From: Limnomonas spitsbergensis
Taxonomy: Eukaryota; Chlorophyta; Chlorophyceae; Chlamydomonadales
Length of the DNA stretch: 64,000 nucleotides
Reading direction: 5' to 3'
Assembly (NCBI GenBank): GCA_037349105.1
Contig: JAYJMM010000099.1
Location: 1,240,001 to 1,304,000 of the forward strand
Part shown: positions 10,601 through 24,300 of the stretch, one piece after another
Position numbering within the stretch: the stretch's first letter is position 1
Layout of the letters: each line of letters starts with the position of its first letter
The notes under the pieces: generated by a model
The model's database searches: none
What the model was told of the DNA's origin: nothing
What the model saw: only the letters and a program-made list of their open reading frames with translations
Position numbers and translations under genes: made by a program

Positions 10601-12397
10601 CAACTGCTGACATCTAGGCTCAGCTTTTACGCGTCGATCCCGGCCTAGGTTACTGCCTGCTGAGGCTGGATGGTCCAGCAAGCAGGACTGAGTGACTCCA
10701 CCATTTAACACGTACTGACTAGGGGTAGTGGTGACTCTCCAGTAGGAGCCTAGCGTTTTGCTCCACGGTTCCCTCAACACAGATCTCTCAACAGTCCGCA
10801 CACTCGGGTGCCCCTTGCGAGCAGGGCCCAGAGGTGTATTGCCAGGACCCCCATGACCTGGCAGTTGCTCGCCATCATTTGACTGATTATCATGTCCTTT
10901 TGTCAACAAATTTTCCGTGGAATTTGCTAGACTCACTCCAAAAATGAAGGTTTTTTTATAGCTGCTCTCCGCGTTTTCCTGTCTGCGTGCTCGAACTGAT
11001 GCTTGTCCTTTGTGTGTTACGAATTTTCTTCATACTGACATGCCATGGATGTTTTGTTTTAAATTAGGGAAAAGACTTTCTTGCCTGACTTCTGTCTGAA
11101 AGCAACAACTGTAAAACAGTTCAAATTATTACGTGTTCAGTACCGGTAATTGACTGTTAATATGTGTGCGTTACACTACGTTGGTCAGGCTGCTGGACAG
11201 GCACCACTACCAGAAGGCCTATTGAGACAGACTGGCCTCCTGTCTGTCAGCATTTGAGCTAAACAAAACAAACTCCTGTGCGAAGACTCGCACACCGGTA
11301 TATTCATTTATGGACCTGTGCTTATCATGCAAGCTTTCGGAGCAAGGCCTCCATCACAACCCTATAATTTGGCCGCGGCCAGTTAATGCCTCAACATGGT
11401 TAAGCTGCAATTCAGCAACACCACGACCTACGGACGTGTGGCTGCAACTTTTATTATCTTGGCCACCGGCTGTCATTCAATGATTGGTCCCTCAGCTGCC
11501 CAGTAGCGGTTGCCCACCGGCCTGCCATGAGTCGTCTAGTGGCAATCAAAGAAACTAAACAACGCGTTCCATATGTTGCGGCAAGTTTGGTTGCAACGAC
11601 GCACATGCACCCTTTTAATGCAATGCATGGGTGCACGCCCGGCCTAGCACGCTGGGCACTAAGAACAGTGTGATGATGGTAGGCAGGGAAAAGTGACATC
11701 TTGCCATCTATAGTCCACTTTTCCCAAGTGCACCGACCACCTCACATACACACGTTCACCAAAAGTGTCTCTGGAGAGGTCCCGTCAGGCGACCCATTGA
11801 TATTACCAGTAGGTGACGAGTTCAATAATTGGCTGTTCACGAATGTATTATAAAATGTCATGTTTAGAACAGTGCATACCAGCCATAGAATGTCATGTCG
11901 GTTGCAGGTAGCCAGGTACCGCTTCCCAACTGCGAAATTTCACCCATCCCAGCTACTCGGTCATTTCCCTGAAAACATAGCTGTCTCCATTTGGGTCATC
12001 CTTGCCGCCAGCTTCAGGTTGACTTCCTTTGCCCGCATCACCTCTCGTCTCAACTTGGCCTGTATGGAGAGGAGGGAGTCACCAACAGAGTTAGTTTAGT
12101 GCGGCAACCATGCGGGACATCAGGGAATGTCAAATACCAGGACTCCTCACACAGATTTGCAGGGTCATGGTTCAGGGTCGGTTTCAGGGGCATGGTTGCG
12201 CACCCAAATTAAAATTATGGGCAAAAGTCCCCTCTGCCTGCTGTCCTATAAACTGCTATTCCACGTTCCAAAACCTGAATGCCCTCTTGCTGCGCTTTTG
12301 ATTGTTTGCTGGCAAAAGTCCCGCTGATGCCTCTGCTGGTGCCTAAAACCCTTTACCCGTGACATTATACAGGCGGTCGAGAAGGCAAAGCAGATCC
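10601..12397. other. Intergenic between two convergent genes
   Basis: No supported gene. The sequence is unique-looking with no tandem array or LINE terminus recognised. It must contain the 3' UTRs of fibrillarin and of the minus-strand coiled-coil gene. Confidence 0.5.
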
Positions 12398-15300
12398 TTA
12401 GCAGATCTGACAGCCATTTCCACACAACTCCTGACAGCTATTCCCACGCAAATCGGAAAGATTCCCTCCCAGGTGTTCTCTCCGCACCTCCTCCTCTCCT
12501 CTTTGCGCCAGCTCCAACTGTTTGGAGACCAGCTGAAGGACCACCTGCTTGTTCTCCTCGCGCAGCTCCTCCAGCTCGCGCCCATTGGAGCCACCCGCGG
12601 CACCCCGCCCCCGGCCGCCACCGACGCCGCTGCGGGAGGTAGAGCATATTTTGCAGGATCAGAGTTCAGTACAGCTAAAGAAACCTGTGCCGCAACCTGT
12701 ATGTGTGCCGCACCGGTATTCAATCGGTGAACTCTATTCGAAGATACTTCTGCAATGAAAAAGAATGGTCAGAGGAATTGTTCAATTCTTTTTGCACCAC
12801 CGGTGACGGAAATGCAAACACACATTCAACGGCACTCAAGCAATGCAGGGCAGCAAGCAGTGGTGAAGGCGCTTCAGCAGGGGGCAGGGCTTTTACACCC
12901 CGTCTTAATTACCTGCCAGCATGCCCTAAGCCTTCCCGGGGAACGGGTGAGATGAACCTTATACTCTTAGAAAGCCCTAATTTCCTCCAGCAGGGGAGAG
13001 GGCTCGGAACACCTGAACTTCTTCCATGCAAGCCCTCCAAAACTTCTTCCATGCAAGCTCTCTGTTCTATAGGTACCCACCAGTAGGAACGGGTGACAAA
13101 GTCAGGTCTGCTCCCTCCGGATGTATCTGCTATCAACGATACTGCATGCTCTGGGCCGCATGTAACGCAGGCGCACACCCCATCAGATCGGCGGCCGACC
13201 GGATCTCTGATCTTGACAACCACTCTCGGCCTTCTCCCCCCTTGCCTCTTTTGAGCACCCGCACGCGCCACACAGCTTCCTGACAGCTTCCTGCCAGCTG
13301 CACCTCTAGGTCTTAGATCCGATTGGATCACGACATAGATCAAATCATTATACATCGCTAAGCATGTGCCGCCCAGCTCCCCAGATATCCAGTCCAGTCG
13401 TAGAGCAGGTCCGCCTTTATTTGCAGCCCATTCTTTTCTGACCTCGTAGTGCTCTGTTTCTGTACATCAAGATGTTTAGACGGTCCCCGCTCACCTCCCA
13501 GCCAGCTGGAGCTCCAGATCTTTGATCCGGTCTTGTGACTCCTGGAGCTGGTCCGCCAGGTCATCAATCTCTTCCTGACTGGTGTCCTCAAGCATCTGAG
13601 GTGCAGGGTTCAGGATTCAGGGTTCAGTTTTGGTGAAGTCAAGAATCTCCTCCTGGCTCCTGATCCCTTGGCTGAGGTTCAGTATTCAGCGTTCAGTCTG
13701 GGTAGTGGGTGCTACGATCATGAGGACATGCGGACACAACAATGACATGAGGGCACAAGAATGACGAGATTGCAACACGATGAGGCGTCAGCCAAGAGAG
13801 TGTTGGGCAGGGCGAGTATGGCTGTGGCCCCAATAGGCATCCAGGTGCAGTCGGGTACTTCAGGGTTGCGACAGACCTGTCTAGGGTTTAGGGTTGGGTC
13901 CTGCTTTCCCTCAAACGCCCCCATCCTGAGAGTAGATGCTGCGGCTCCGAGGGTTAAGGGGGTTGAAGGCGCTAGAATGCCCTCAGAGACCAGGCCCTAA
14001 GCTGTCGGCGCAATGGGGATAGGCAGACTCCAAGAGTGAGGGGGGCGAGGGGTGTACAGGCAGGAGAGGTCAGGAGCTAGCAGTGGTGTCACAATTTCCA
14101 TGGCTCAGCAACTATTCAGCTACAGTTCAGCAGCAGTTCAGCTACAGTTCAGCTAACTATTGATGGTGAGCCGAGAAGGCCTCATGCATGACCTGCCATG
14201 CCGTTTCGTCCAGATTTCGCTGATCAGCATGGGTCTGCCATTGGAAGGAAGGAATCTGTGGCCTCTTCTTGTCCCAACCTCCGGGAAAAACAAGGAGGCC
14301 GCAGCTTTCGCACACTCCAGCTTCATTCCCTGTCCCGGGCCCCTCCCGAGTAGATTGCCCAACCCAGCCAGCTGCCATACCTTGTATCGGTCCTTGAGCT
14401 TGCCGTACTTGGCCAGCGCCGCTGCAGTGGCCGCCGCGTCGGCCCCAGCAGCAGCCCCGAGCGCCGCGCCCGCCCCCGCCCCGCTGCGCGCTCGCTCCTC
14501 CCGCAGCTCCGCCTGCAGCGCCTGCCTCTCCAGCGCCTCGCGCTTCAGCTGTCGCTCCAGATCCGCGACGGCGTCTTGCAGATCCTCGACGTCCTGCCTA
14601 TGGCTCGCATCCAGGTCGTAATCGCTTCCCTGAAGATTATCCCAAGTTGGAAAGGGGAAGAAGGAGCAAGGGGGGGGGGAGGGAGGGAGACAATGGATCA
14701 GATGGATCAGGCAGTGGGGTCGGGATGCAGCCATGCGGTGCATGCACATGCCATGCAGGGTGGGGTGGGGTGCATGCGCTGTGCAGGTGCGTGCCCGGGG
14801 GAGAGCGGCTCTGGCTGTGGGAGCCTCCAGCTGCCGCTGCTGCCGCCAAACACTGCCTGCCCCTGCAGTCTGCTGCTGCTGCGACACAAAACCAGCCGCC
14901 TGCTGCCCCTGCTGCTGCTGCTGCCCCCTGCTGCTGCAGCTTCTGCGGTAAGCCTTGCCCGGCCCTGCGGCCGGCCGCCTGTGGCTGCAGTTGTACGTTG
15001 CTAAGCAGCCTGGTCATGGCTTGTACCGCACGGATGCCGCTGAGTTGTCACCCCTGCACACAGGGACGTGTTGAACAGAGGCGACAGCAAGCAGCAATCA
15101 GCAATCAGCAAGCAGTAAGCAGTAAGCAGTAAGCAGCAGGTTTGAGGTCCACTCACGAGCCCAGGTTCAGTAGTTCACCCTATACCTTGCCTCCCCATGA
15201 TGGTCACACATCCACACATCCACCCTCCTCTTTGCACGTACACCATCGCCTTCCCCAGGGCAAGCAATCAACGGTAAAGGGTGGCCTGGCAGTCTGTCAC

Positions 15301-18300
15301 GCACCCTCTGGGTAGGGTTCAGGGTCGAGTTCTGGAAGCCTGTCACGCACCCTCTGGTCAGGGTTCAGGGTCGAGTTCTGGAAGTCTGTAACACACCCTC
15401 TGGTCAGGGTTCAGGGCTTAGGGTGGAGCTCCGGAAGCCTGTCACGCACCCTCTGGCCGGCGGGCTTGGCCGCCGGAGCAGCCGCCGCGCTGATCGCTGC
15501 TGCCGCCGCCCCCTCTTGCGCGCGCCTCAGCTGCTCCTGGGACTCCTTGAGCGCCAGCTCTGCCGCCTCCTGTTGCTGCATGGACTCCTGCAACTGGGTC
15601 TCTAGATCCTCCAGCATCGCCTCCAGCTTCTCCACCTAGGGAACAACAATAGGGGAGGGGGGGGGAGCAGGGTTGGGTAGCAGGTTTGGTGTTTAGTGCT
15701 CCACCTAGGTGGCAACAAAGAGGGGGGCAACAAACAGAGGGGGGGGGGGCAAGGGGGGAGCAGGTGTAGGGTTTGGTGTTTAGTTATCAACCTAGGCGGG
15801 AACAAAGAGGGCGGGAGGGCAGACAGGAGGGGGGGTAAGAAGCGCAATGGGCAACAGGGTTTAGGGTTTAGTAAGAGGTTCGTCACACTGAGGGGGTAGA
15901 ACAAAAGGGGGCAACAAAGATGGGGGGAGGAGGGACTCGGACACCGGCCAAGAGGCACGGGCGGCACGAGAATCAGAGACACTCGAAAGAGGGGTCCAGA
16001 CTCAGGGTCCAATCCACAACCCCAAGGGTCGAAAGGCATGGGCATCACGGGGGACATAAACATGCAAATCTACACGCAAGACCCTGAGGGTTAGCAGGGC
16101 CTAAAATGTGTGGACCTGGCAACAGGAGCATAGCTGGTGCTCAACAAGCGTGACCAGGTGTGACCAATGTGCCCCCGGGTATGGACAGTGTGCAACCAGG
16201 TGTGACCAGGGTGCGGTGAAGTGTGGCCAGGGTGCAGCCAGTCAGGCCCTTGGCAGCTGGCACAACTGGATCCCACAATGATGAACAGCCCTGCCATGTC
16301 TTGTACCCCTGCCGTTCCAGAACCATGTTGTTGAGGCATAAAGGGTTTTGCAATGCCACTCATAACATCTGGCGCCATACGTACTGCGCTATATGTAGTG
16401 CGCCAATGCCCTGAGTTGCATTGCAAAACCCTATATAGTATGTGCTTTTCGAAGTATTTCACACTTATGTACGAGGCATTTCCACACCTTTGAGGCCAGG
16501 TCGATGTTCTCGGTCTGAAGGTGCGTCAGGTCCCGCTGCATCAGGGTCTTCTCCTGAACATGGCCAGGGTTCATACTGTGTGAGTTCGGGTTTGCCTGAT
16601 GACGACTCCATCACAATGGCGACCACTCACCCGCACCAAGGACCACTCACCCACACCAACGACACCCAATCACACTGATGACCACTCACCCATACCGATG
16701 ACCACTCACCGCATTGACAACCACACATCCACACTATTTGCCTCTCACCTGTGCTGATGACCACTCACCCACACTGGCAAACATTGTGTATGCTGGAGAC
16801 CATCCTGCATCATGGACAATCACTCACACACGCGGATGACCCATCACCTGTATCAGTGACCACTCACCCACACCGAGGATCACCCAATGGCACTGACGAC
16901 CACCCACACACGCTGACACCCACTCACAAGCAACAATGATCACATCCTTACACCTACTCACCCACCCAGAAGCTCACGCACCCACACTGATGACCACCTA
17001 CCGCACAGACAACCACTACTTATGCCCATGATCACTCAGCCATGCAAACAAAATACACACTAGCACATCTGACCACTCACCAGCACAAACGACCACTCAC
17101 CTGCAACAACGACCACTCACCCACATCAACGACCACTCACCCGCGCCGTCCTCCGGACATCCTCGTCACTAAAGAAGATGCCTCCAGCGCTTTCTGTCCC
17201 GCCTGCCGGGGGCCTGCCACGGATCGAGCTCTTGCTGCGCCCCGTAGCTGCTCCTCGATCCATCTCGCCCTCCTGCAGCGCCTGCTTTGCCTGCTTTGGT
17301 GGTGGGCGGAGGAACCAGTGCACGTGATGAGGGCGCTTGGGTTGAGGCATAAGGGCGACAAGGGCAAGAGGTGAACATACCAGCCAGTATCCCCAAGACA
17401 CTCTTTCTCTCTCTTTCTTTATCTACCCTCCCCCTCCGTCTACGTTTTTAGTATCCAGGGTAGACAGAAACGTCGAGGCGTTGCCTTGAGGCATTGTTTG
17501 CCCCAAGGTAGTGCCTCCATCCACGGCGAGGTCCAGCTGCCCTAACATACCGACGCAGCGCGTTGCGGCAGCCCCCCTCCCCCCCCTCCCACACTCACCA
17601 GCTGCTGCTCCCGCTGTTGCTGCGCTGCCTTCATCTCCGCATTCTCCATCTGCAGCTGTGACAGCTGCGCCTGCAACGCGTCCATCTGCAGCACCGCTGC
17701 TGCTGCAGCCGCCGCCTCGCCCTTACGGCCGGCAGCCGCCGCCGCCGCCGTCCCCGATGCCCTGGCTGCAGGCCTCTTGCCGGCGAAATCCTCATCGCTG
17801 TCTTCGTCGTCTTTAAGGAAGCCGTCAGCGTCCATGTTGCCTGCCCGCTGCAACATGCGCGCAGTATCGGCCTTGCTAACATCCGCGAGCATGCCTTTCA
17901 GCCGCTCAATCTGGCAAAAAGGCATCGGAGGGGGGGGGGGAGGAAGATCTGGTGGAAAGGAGATATAGTGTGGAAAATATCTGGTGGTTATGAGATCTGG
18001 CCTGAACAAGATATCTCATGCATGTGCCGGCCTTGTTGGCGTCTGCGAGCTTGCCCTTGAGCCGCTCAATCTGGCCAGAGGCATCAGACTGTGTGTGTGT
18101 GTGGGGGGGGGGGGGGGGGGGGCAGGAAGATATAGTGTGAAGAATATCTGGTGTGGAGAAGATCTGGTGGGCAAGAGATCTGGCCAGAAGAAGGTATTTA
18201 TGTGTCGGCCTTGCTGGCATAAACGCGCATGCCCTTGAGCAGCTCAATCTGGCCAGAAGGCATCAGGGGGGGGGGAGGAAGATCTGGAATGGAGGAGAGC

Positions 18301-21300
18301 CCAGTCAGCTACCATGCCCTAGATCCAATGGACAGCCCACCCTCGTCCGACATGCACACCTCCTCCGCTAAGGTCCGCTTCTCGTGTGAGTGCTGCACCG
18401 CCACAATCAGGCTCTCGTTTAGAGTTTAGGGTTTATCCAACGGACAGCCCACCCTCATCCCCACGCACACACCTCCTCCGCCAAGGCCCGCTTCTCGTGC
18501 GAGTGCTGCACCGCCATGATGAGGCTCTCGTCCGCCAGCTTATTGGCCTCGGTGACCCTTGTCTTAGAGGCCGCGAGGTCCGCCACGAGCTGCGTCCGCT
18601 GGGTGGCCATGAGGGCACTCTGGGAGGCCATCGCGCCCTCCAGCTTGGCTGCAGCAGCTTCCCGCTCGGCCGCTGCAGCTTCAAGCTCCTCGACGGCAGC
18701 TTCTCGGTCCTCCAGCGCAGTTTCCCGTTCTTTCAGGGCAGCTTCCCGCTCTTCGAGGGAGGCTTCCCACTCCTCCAGCTGGACGCTGCGAGTGTTTAGT
18801 GTTCAGGGCTTTAGGGTTTAGGGGCTAAGCGGCAGCCATCCACCCTTCTTGCACTTTGAGAGCATCTTATAACTATGAGGAGATCAAGGTATAGGGTGAA
18901 GGAGGAGATGGCACCAACCCTTGCTACATTTCAGGCATTTGGCTTGATGACTGGCTTCCCCCGCCCCCAGCTGGGCTCCGCCAGGGGTTAGGGTTTGTCT
19001 AGACCTTAAACCCCTAACCCAGCTTGGCTCAATTACTTAACCCTAAACCCAGCTGGGCTCTGCCAGGGACATGCTTAACAGCAGGATGGGCAATAGGGCA
19101 AGATACCTGTGTTTCTTTTAGTGGGCACCAGACCACCTGTCGGGGGCCGCCGGGTGGATAGGCCATAGGCCGTCATGTAGCTGAATTGTGGCTGAAGCAC
19201 GCTAAAAGAAGCACTGAAAGATACGACGACCGCACTGACATGTGGCTCAAATGTGGCTTAGCATGAGGAACCTGTAAAGCAAAAGGCATCTCCCCCCTGC
19301 CCCTGCTCCAACATCCAACTACCACATACAGGCTCCCGTCTCCACCCTCGCTCCCGCTGCCTGGCTCCCGCCCCTGCTCCCACTTGGATGTCAGCTATTT
19401 CCTGCTCCCTCTACCCTTCCCCTGACCCCGCTGCCTGGCTCCCGCCCCTGCTCCCACTTGTGTGTCAGCTATTTCCTGCTCCCTCTACCCTTCCCCTGAC
19501 CCCGCTGCCTAGCTTCCGCCTTGCCCCCGTCCCCCCTCCCACCTGCATGACAGCTTCTTGCCCACTCCCGCCCATGCTCCGCCCCCACAGCTTGTCTCCA
19601 CCCCCTGCCTACCCTACCTGGCTCCTTATCCTGCTTCCACCTGGATTACGATTTCTTCTTGCCCGCCCCTGCCCCCGCTGCCCAGGTCTCGCCCCTGCCC
19701 CCGCTGCCTAGATCCCGCCCATGTCCCCCTGCCCACACCTAGATGTCAGCTTCTTCTTGCCCGCCCCCGCCTCCGTCCCCGCTGCCTGGCTCTTGAGTTG
19801 CGCCTCCAGCGCTGCGATGTGCTTCTCCGTCTCCCTGAGCTGCCCCTCATGCTGCGTCTCCATCTCCCGCATCTGATTGTACAGCTCCTGAGGATCGACA
19901 TCCACCTGCAGGGACAAGCGGGGAAGCGGCGTCCAGGCAGGGACAGGGGAGGGAGCAGGGGGGGGGCAGGGACAGGGCAAGGAGCAGCAGGGGGGGGGGA
20001 GGGGAAGCAGCGGGGGGGGGGGGGGAGGGATAGGGCAAGGAGCAGCAAAGGGGGGGGGAGGGGAACCAGCGTCCAGGCAGGGACAGGGGGGGGGGGGAGG
20101 GGGAGCAGCGGGGGGGGGAGGGACAGGGACAGGGCAAGGAGCAGCGGGGGGGGAGGGGGGAGGGAGCAGGGACAAGGTAAGGAGCAGTGGGGGGGCGAGG
20201 GACAGGGCAAGGAGCAGCGGGGGGAGGGGGGGAGGGAGCAGGGACAGGGCAAGGAGCAGCGGGGGGGGGGGGAGGGAGCAGGGACAGGGCAAGGAGCAGC
20301 GGGGGGGGGGGGGGGGAGGGAGCAGGGACAGGGCAAGGAGCAGCGGGGGGGGGGGGGGAGCAGGGACAGGGCAAGGAGCAGCGGGGGGGGGGGGGGAGGG
20401 AGCAGGGACAGGGCAAGGAGCAGCGGGGAGGGGGGGGGGGGAGGAGCAGGGACAGGGCAAGGAGCAGCGGGGGGGTGGGGGGAGGGAGCAGGGACAATGC
20501 AAGGAGCAGCGGGGGGGGGGGGAGGGGAAGCAGCGGGAGGGGGAGGGGGGAGGGGGGAGGAAGGGAGCAGGGACAGGGCAAGGAGCAGCGGGGGGGGGGG
20601 GGGGAGGGAGCGCAGAGGAGGTGTCCCAGCCACAGCTTTTGACATTGACCTGCGGGATGGAACTATTTTGGGGGGCGCCTCAGCTACATGTCAGCTACCT
20701 CCTTGCCTCCGGGCGAAGGTCCCATGCGTGGCTAGGGCGGAGAAAATAAAGACAGGTGGCTTTGTGTTCCAGGTGCCGCGCTGAAGCAAGGCCATCCCTG
20801 AAGATCTCACCACCGTCGACGGACATGTGCAGGGCGTGTGGAGAGGCCAGCGCCTCTGCCTGCCTTCACCATCTGCCAGTGCCGGCCAGAGACCTCATGC
20901 GTAAGCAGCGAAGCTGCTTGAGCCACTGGACATAGTCTACATAAGACTGCTTCCGAATGGGGCATTTGCAGCTGAGGGGCGGCCCGCCGGTAGCCTGGTA
21001 TCCAGTGAAATAACCTGACACCAGCTGGCTGCCGCTTCCTCTGCCACTGCTCCCGCTGGATCGTTGCCAAGGCTGCTGCTGATGGCCGCTGCCCCCGGGC
21101 ACAAGTATGCCATGCATGTGTCTGCATTAGCTTGCACATGCATCCATGCTGATATGATCCAAGAACTTGTACAACATGCATACCCTGCAGACGCATGGAT
21201 GACGCATTGAGGATGCATGGATGATGCACGGATGATGTACGGACGATGCATGGATGATGTACGGATGATGCATGGATGATGCATGGATGATGCATGGATG

Positions 21301-24300
21301 ATGTACGGATGATGCATTGATGATGTACAAATGATGCATGGATGATGCATGGATGATGCATGGATGATGTACGGATGATGCACGGATGATGTACGGATGA
21401 TGCATGGATGATGTACGGATGATGCATGGATGATGCATGGATGATGCATGGATGATGCATGGATGATGTACGGATGATGCATGGATGATGCATGGATGAT
21501 GCATGGATGATGCATGGATGATGCATGGATGATGCATGGATGATGCATGGATGATGCATGGATGATGCATGGATGATGTATGGATGATGCATGGATGATG
21601 TATGGATGATGCATGGATGATGCATGGATGATGCATGGATGCCGTATGGATGATGTATGGATGATGCATGAATATGGATGCCGCATGGATGATCAATGGA
21701 AAGCGTGCCCCCATCCGGCGCCCATACTGCTTGTGATAGGTGCGATACGGAGTACCTCCTCTGCCAGACTTTGGCCTCGACCCCCCGCCCCCACCCCTGC
21801 CCTGCCCATCTCCCAGGCCTCGCAATGGGGGTACCTCTTCAATCTGTTGGGCGAGCTTAGTTTCCCGTTGCTCAGAAGCGCGCAGTTTCTTCTCCAGCTG
21901 CTGCACCTCTTCCCTCAGGCGCAATACTTCGTCGTTGTCAGACTGCGTCCGGGGTTCAGGGTTGAGGATTTAGGTCACGTAGGGCATGCCCTAGGTTACA
22001 TTATGTAGGGCGTACCACAAAACTCTGGGTTAAACCACAAATTGTACGCCCAAGGTTACACCATGTAGGGTTGGGTTACACTATAAAGGGGATTACCGAA
22101 GTCACAATAGTTTCACCACGTTGCGTAAACCATGGGTTAAAACATGAAGGTACGGCTGGTACGCCCAAGGTTACACCATGTAGGGGTCTAGGGCATACCC
22201 TAGGTTACACCATAACACCACGAAGGGTACATTCCAAACTATAGAACACGAAACAGCTTTGTCTCACCCCGTTAGCAGTCCCTGCAGATGCCGTCCGTCC
22301 CGCAACGGCTCCTGCTAGTGCGGCGCCTGCAGCAGCTTTACGTGGAGACACGCCGCCCTTCTTTCTCGACAACGACACGACCGGCTGCTCATCATCCTCG
22401 TCATCCTCATCTTCGTCATCCTCCTCGTTTGCGGTAGCACGAGAAGCAGCAGCAGACGCAGCAGGCCGCGACGGCTGCCTTGCAGAGGAGGCAGCAGCAG
22501 CAGCAGCAGCAGCAGAGACAGTGGCAGCTGGCGCTGGCGGCGGCGGTTCAGGCTTCTTGTCCACCGTCTTCCGCCGTGCGGGCGCCGCAAACAGCGCGCT
22601 GCGCGAGGCCTCCCCGTCATCATCCTCCAGATCTAGATCCGCGACAATGGCCGCCGGCTTGGCTTTAGGCTTTTTGGGTGGGGCCGCAAACAGCGAAGCG
22701 CGATCAGCCTCCTCGTCCTCTTCATTGTTCGCAGCACCCGCCCGGCCCTTGCCGCCGCCGACCTTGGAGGAAGACGCAGCAGTGGCGGCGGCGGCGCTGC
22801 CGCCGCTGCCGCCCCTTTTGCTTGCCGCGGCGGAGGACGGGGCGGCGGAGAAAAGTGACGCTCGGCCCTTAACAAACTCTTCATGCGCCTCCTCCTTAGA
22901 GGGTTGTAGCGTCCTGGACGTTTTCGACACGGCAGCCGGGGGGACGTACTCCTCCTTGGCCCTAGGTTTCATCAGTCCCGTTAGACCCTTGCTTCTGGAG
23001 GTCGAGGCTGAGGCAGCCGCCGTGGCAGCCGCGGCCCCTGCTAAGATGGCCTTGGCTCTAGACTTCGGTTGTGTCTCATCATCATCCTGCATGTGCGCAA
23101 GACACCAGCGATACACATTTCATACCAGTTCTATAATTTTATTTGAAATACCGGTTTTGCCAGGTGTGAAAAAGTGTGAGAATGTGTGAAGGCGGGCAGG
23201 CCTACAGGGGAAAGGGAGAAGTAAGCCTGAGGCATGGAACCAGGGCTCGTTCATGCTCCCGATTGCTTTGGCACTTACCGGCCACACCAGTTTGCAGCCG
23301 ATTACTGGTGTGAACATAAGTGTGAAGTGTGATAAGCTAAGCTTAGGCAGGTCGAGGCATGAGGCAGAAGCTAGGGGACCCAGCCTCAAGGCTCAGGGGA
23401 TATGTGAGAGGGCGGGATAGAGCCATAAGGAGCAAGGAAGGCAGCATCACTTGATTTACTCCAGGGGTCAACCCTGAGAGCTGTCTAGAAGCTGCCCAGA
23501 GGCTGTCCATGAGCTGTCCCAAGCTGTATGCGGGGGAATGACAGTCAGAGAAATCCAGCAGAGTGGAGCAGGGCACAGAGTGTGGACGTGGGGTTGCTGT
23601 CAGGGACAACTATGGAGAGGCCGTAATCAATGGGGTTTCCTTGGTGTGTGGATAGGCACATCCTGAATCCGACTTGCTGTCTTCGCGCCCTACTGGTCGC
23701 CAATGGCTGCCACCTGCCTGACACATCAGCACTGGCCGTTACCGTAGGTTTGATTTACCCTCCTTAGGGCAATGAATTATCATGTGATGCTAAAACTACA
23801 ATTCAATGTTCTTAAGTCGTATGGTCAAGGTAGCCACACCGTCCTCTTGAACACTTGAACAGCCCTCTGATGCAGGGCAGACCATTGAGGGTCTAGGTTT
23901 TGAAGGCTGGGTTGGGGTCTAGACATGGTGAGGCAATCATGCACCAGCTCCGAATCCATGTGCGTTCAAGGTGCTGGTTTTGGGACAGGTCTAGGGTTTC
24001 GGTTTTGGGTTTTGAATCAGGGTTTGGGTCAAGGGTTCAGGTTAAGATTCTTTGTTTTGTGTTTTCAACCAGGGTTTTGTTTAAGGGTCTGGACACGCAC
24101 CAGGTCCGAATCCATCGGCGAGACATCATCGTCGTCGTCGTCGTAGTGCACGGGCTTCTTCTTCAGCGGGGGCGCCGCCTTCTTCTTCCCGAAGCCGCCA
24201 GGGTCCGCGAAGCTGCCGGGCGCCGGCGCCTTCCCGCGGCCGGACGGCTTGCGCGCCTCCGCCTCCTCGTCATCATCATCACCGTCCTCGCGATCGGAGC

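Noticed and set aside
13200..13320. Extra exon between exons 14 and 15 of the coiled-coil gene (DLEVQLAG)
   Set aside because: It has an in-frame TAA and is a degenerate copy of the exon 14 end. Direct joining of exons 14 and 15 keeps phase.
19558..20784. 408-codon glycine-rich frame and overlapping proline-rich minus-strand frames
   Set aside because: Arise from a purine-only G-tract minisatellite; they overlap a real minus-strand exon (19739-19905) in the wrong frame and have no domain.
20807..21924. Histidine/serine-rich minus frames (IIHASSMHHPC)
   Set aside because: An 11-bp tandem repeat read in three frames. Only the first part (21835-21942) is a real coiled-coil exon.
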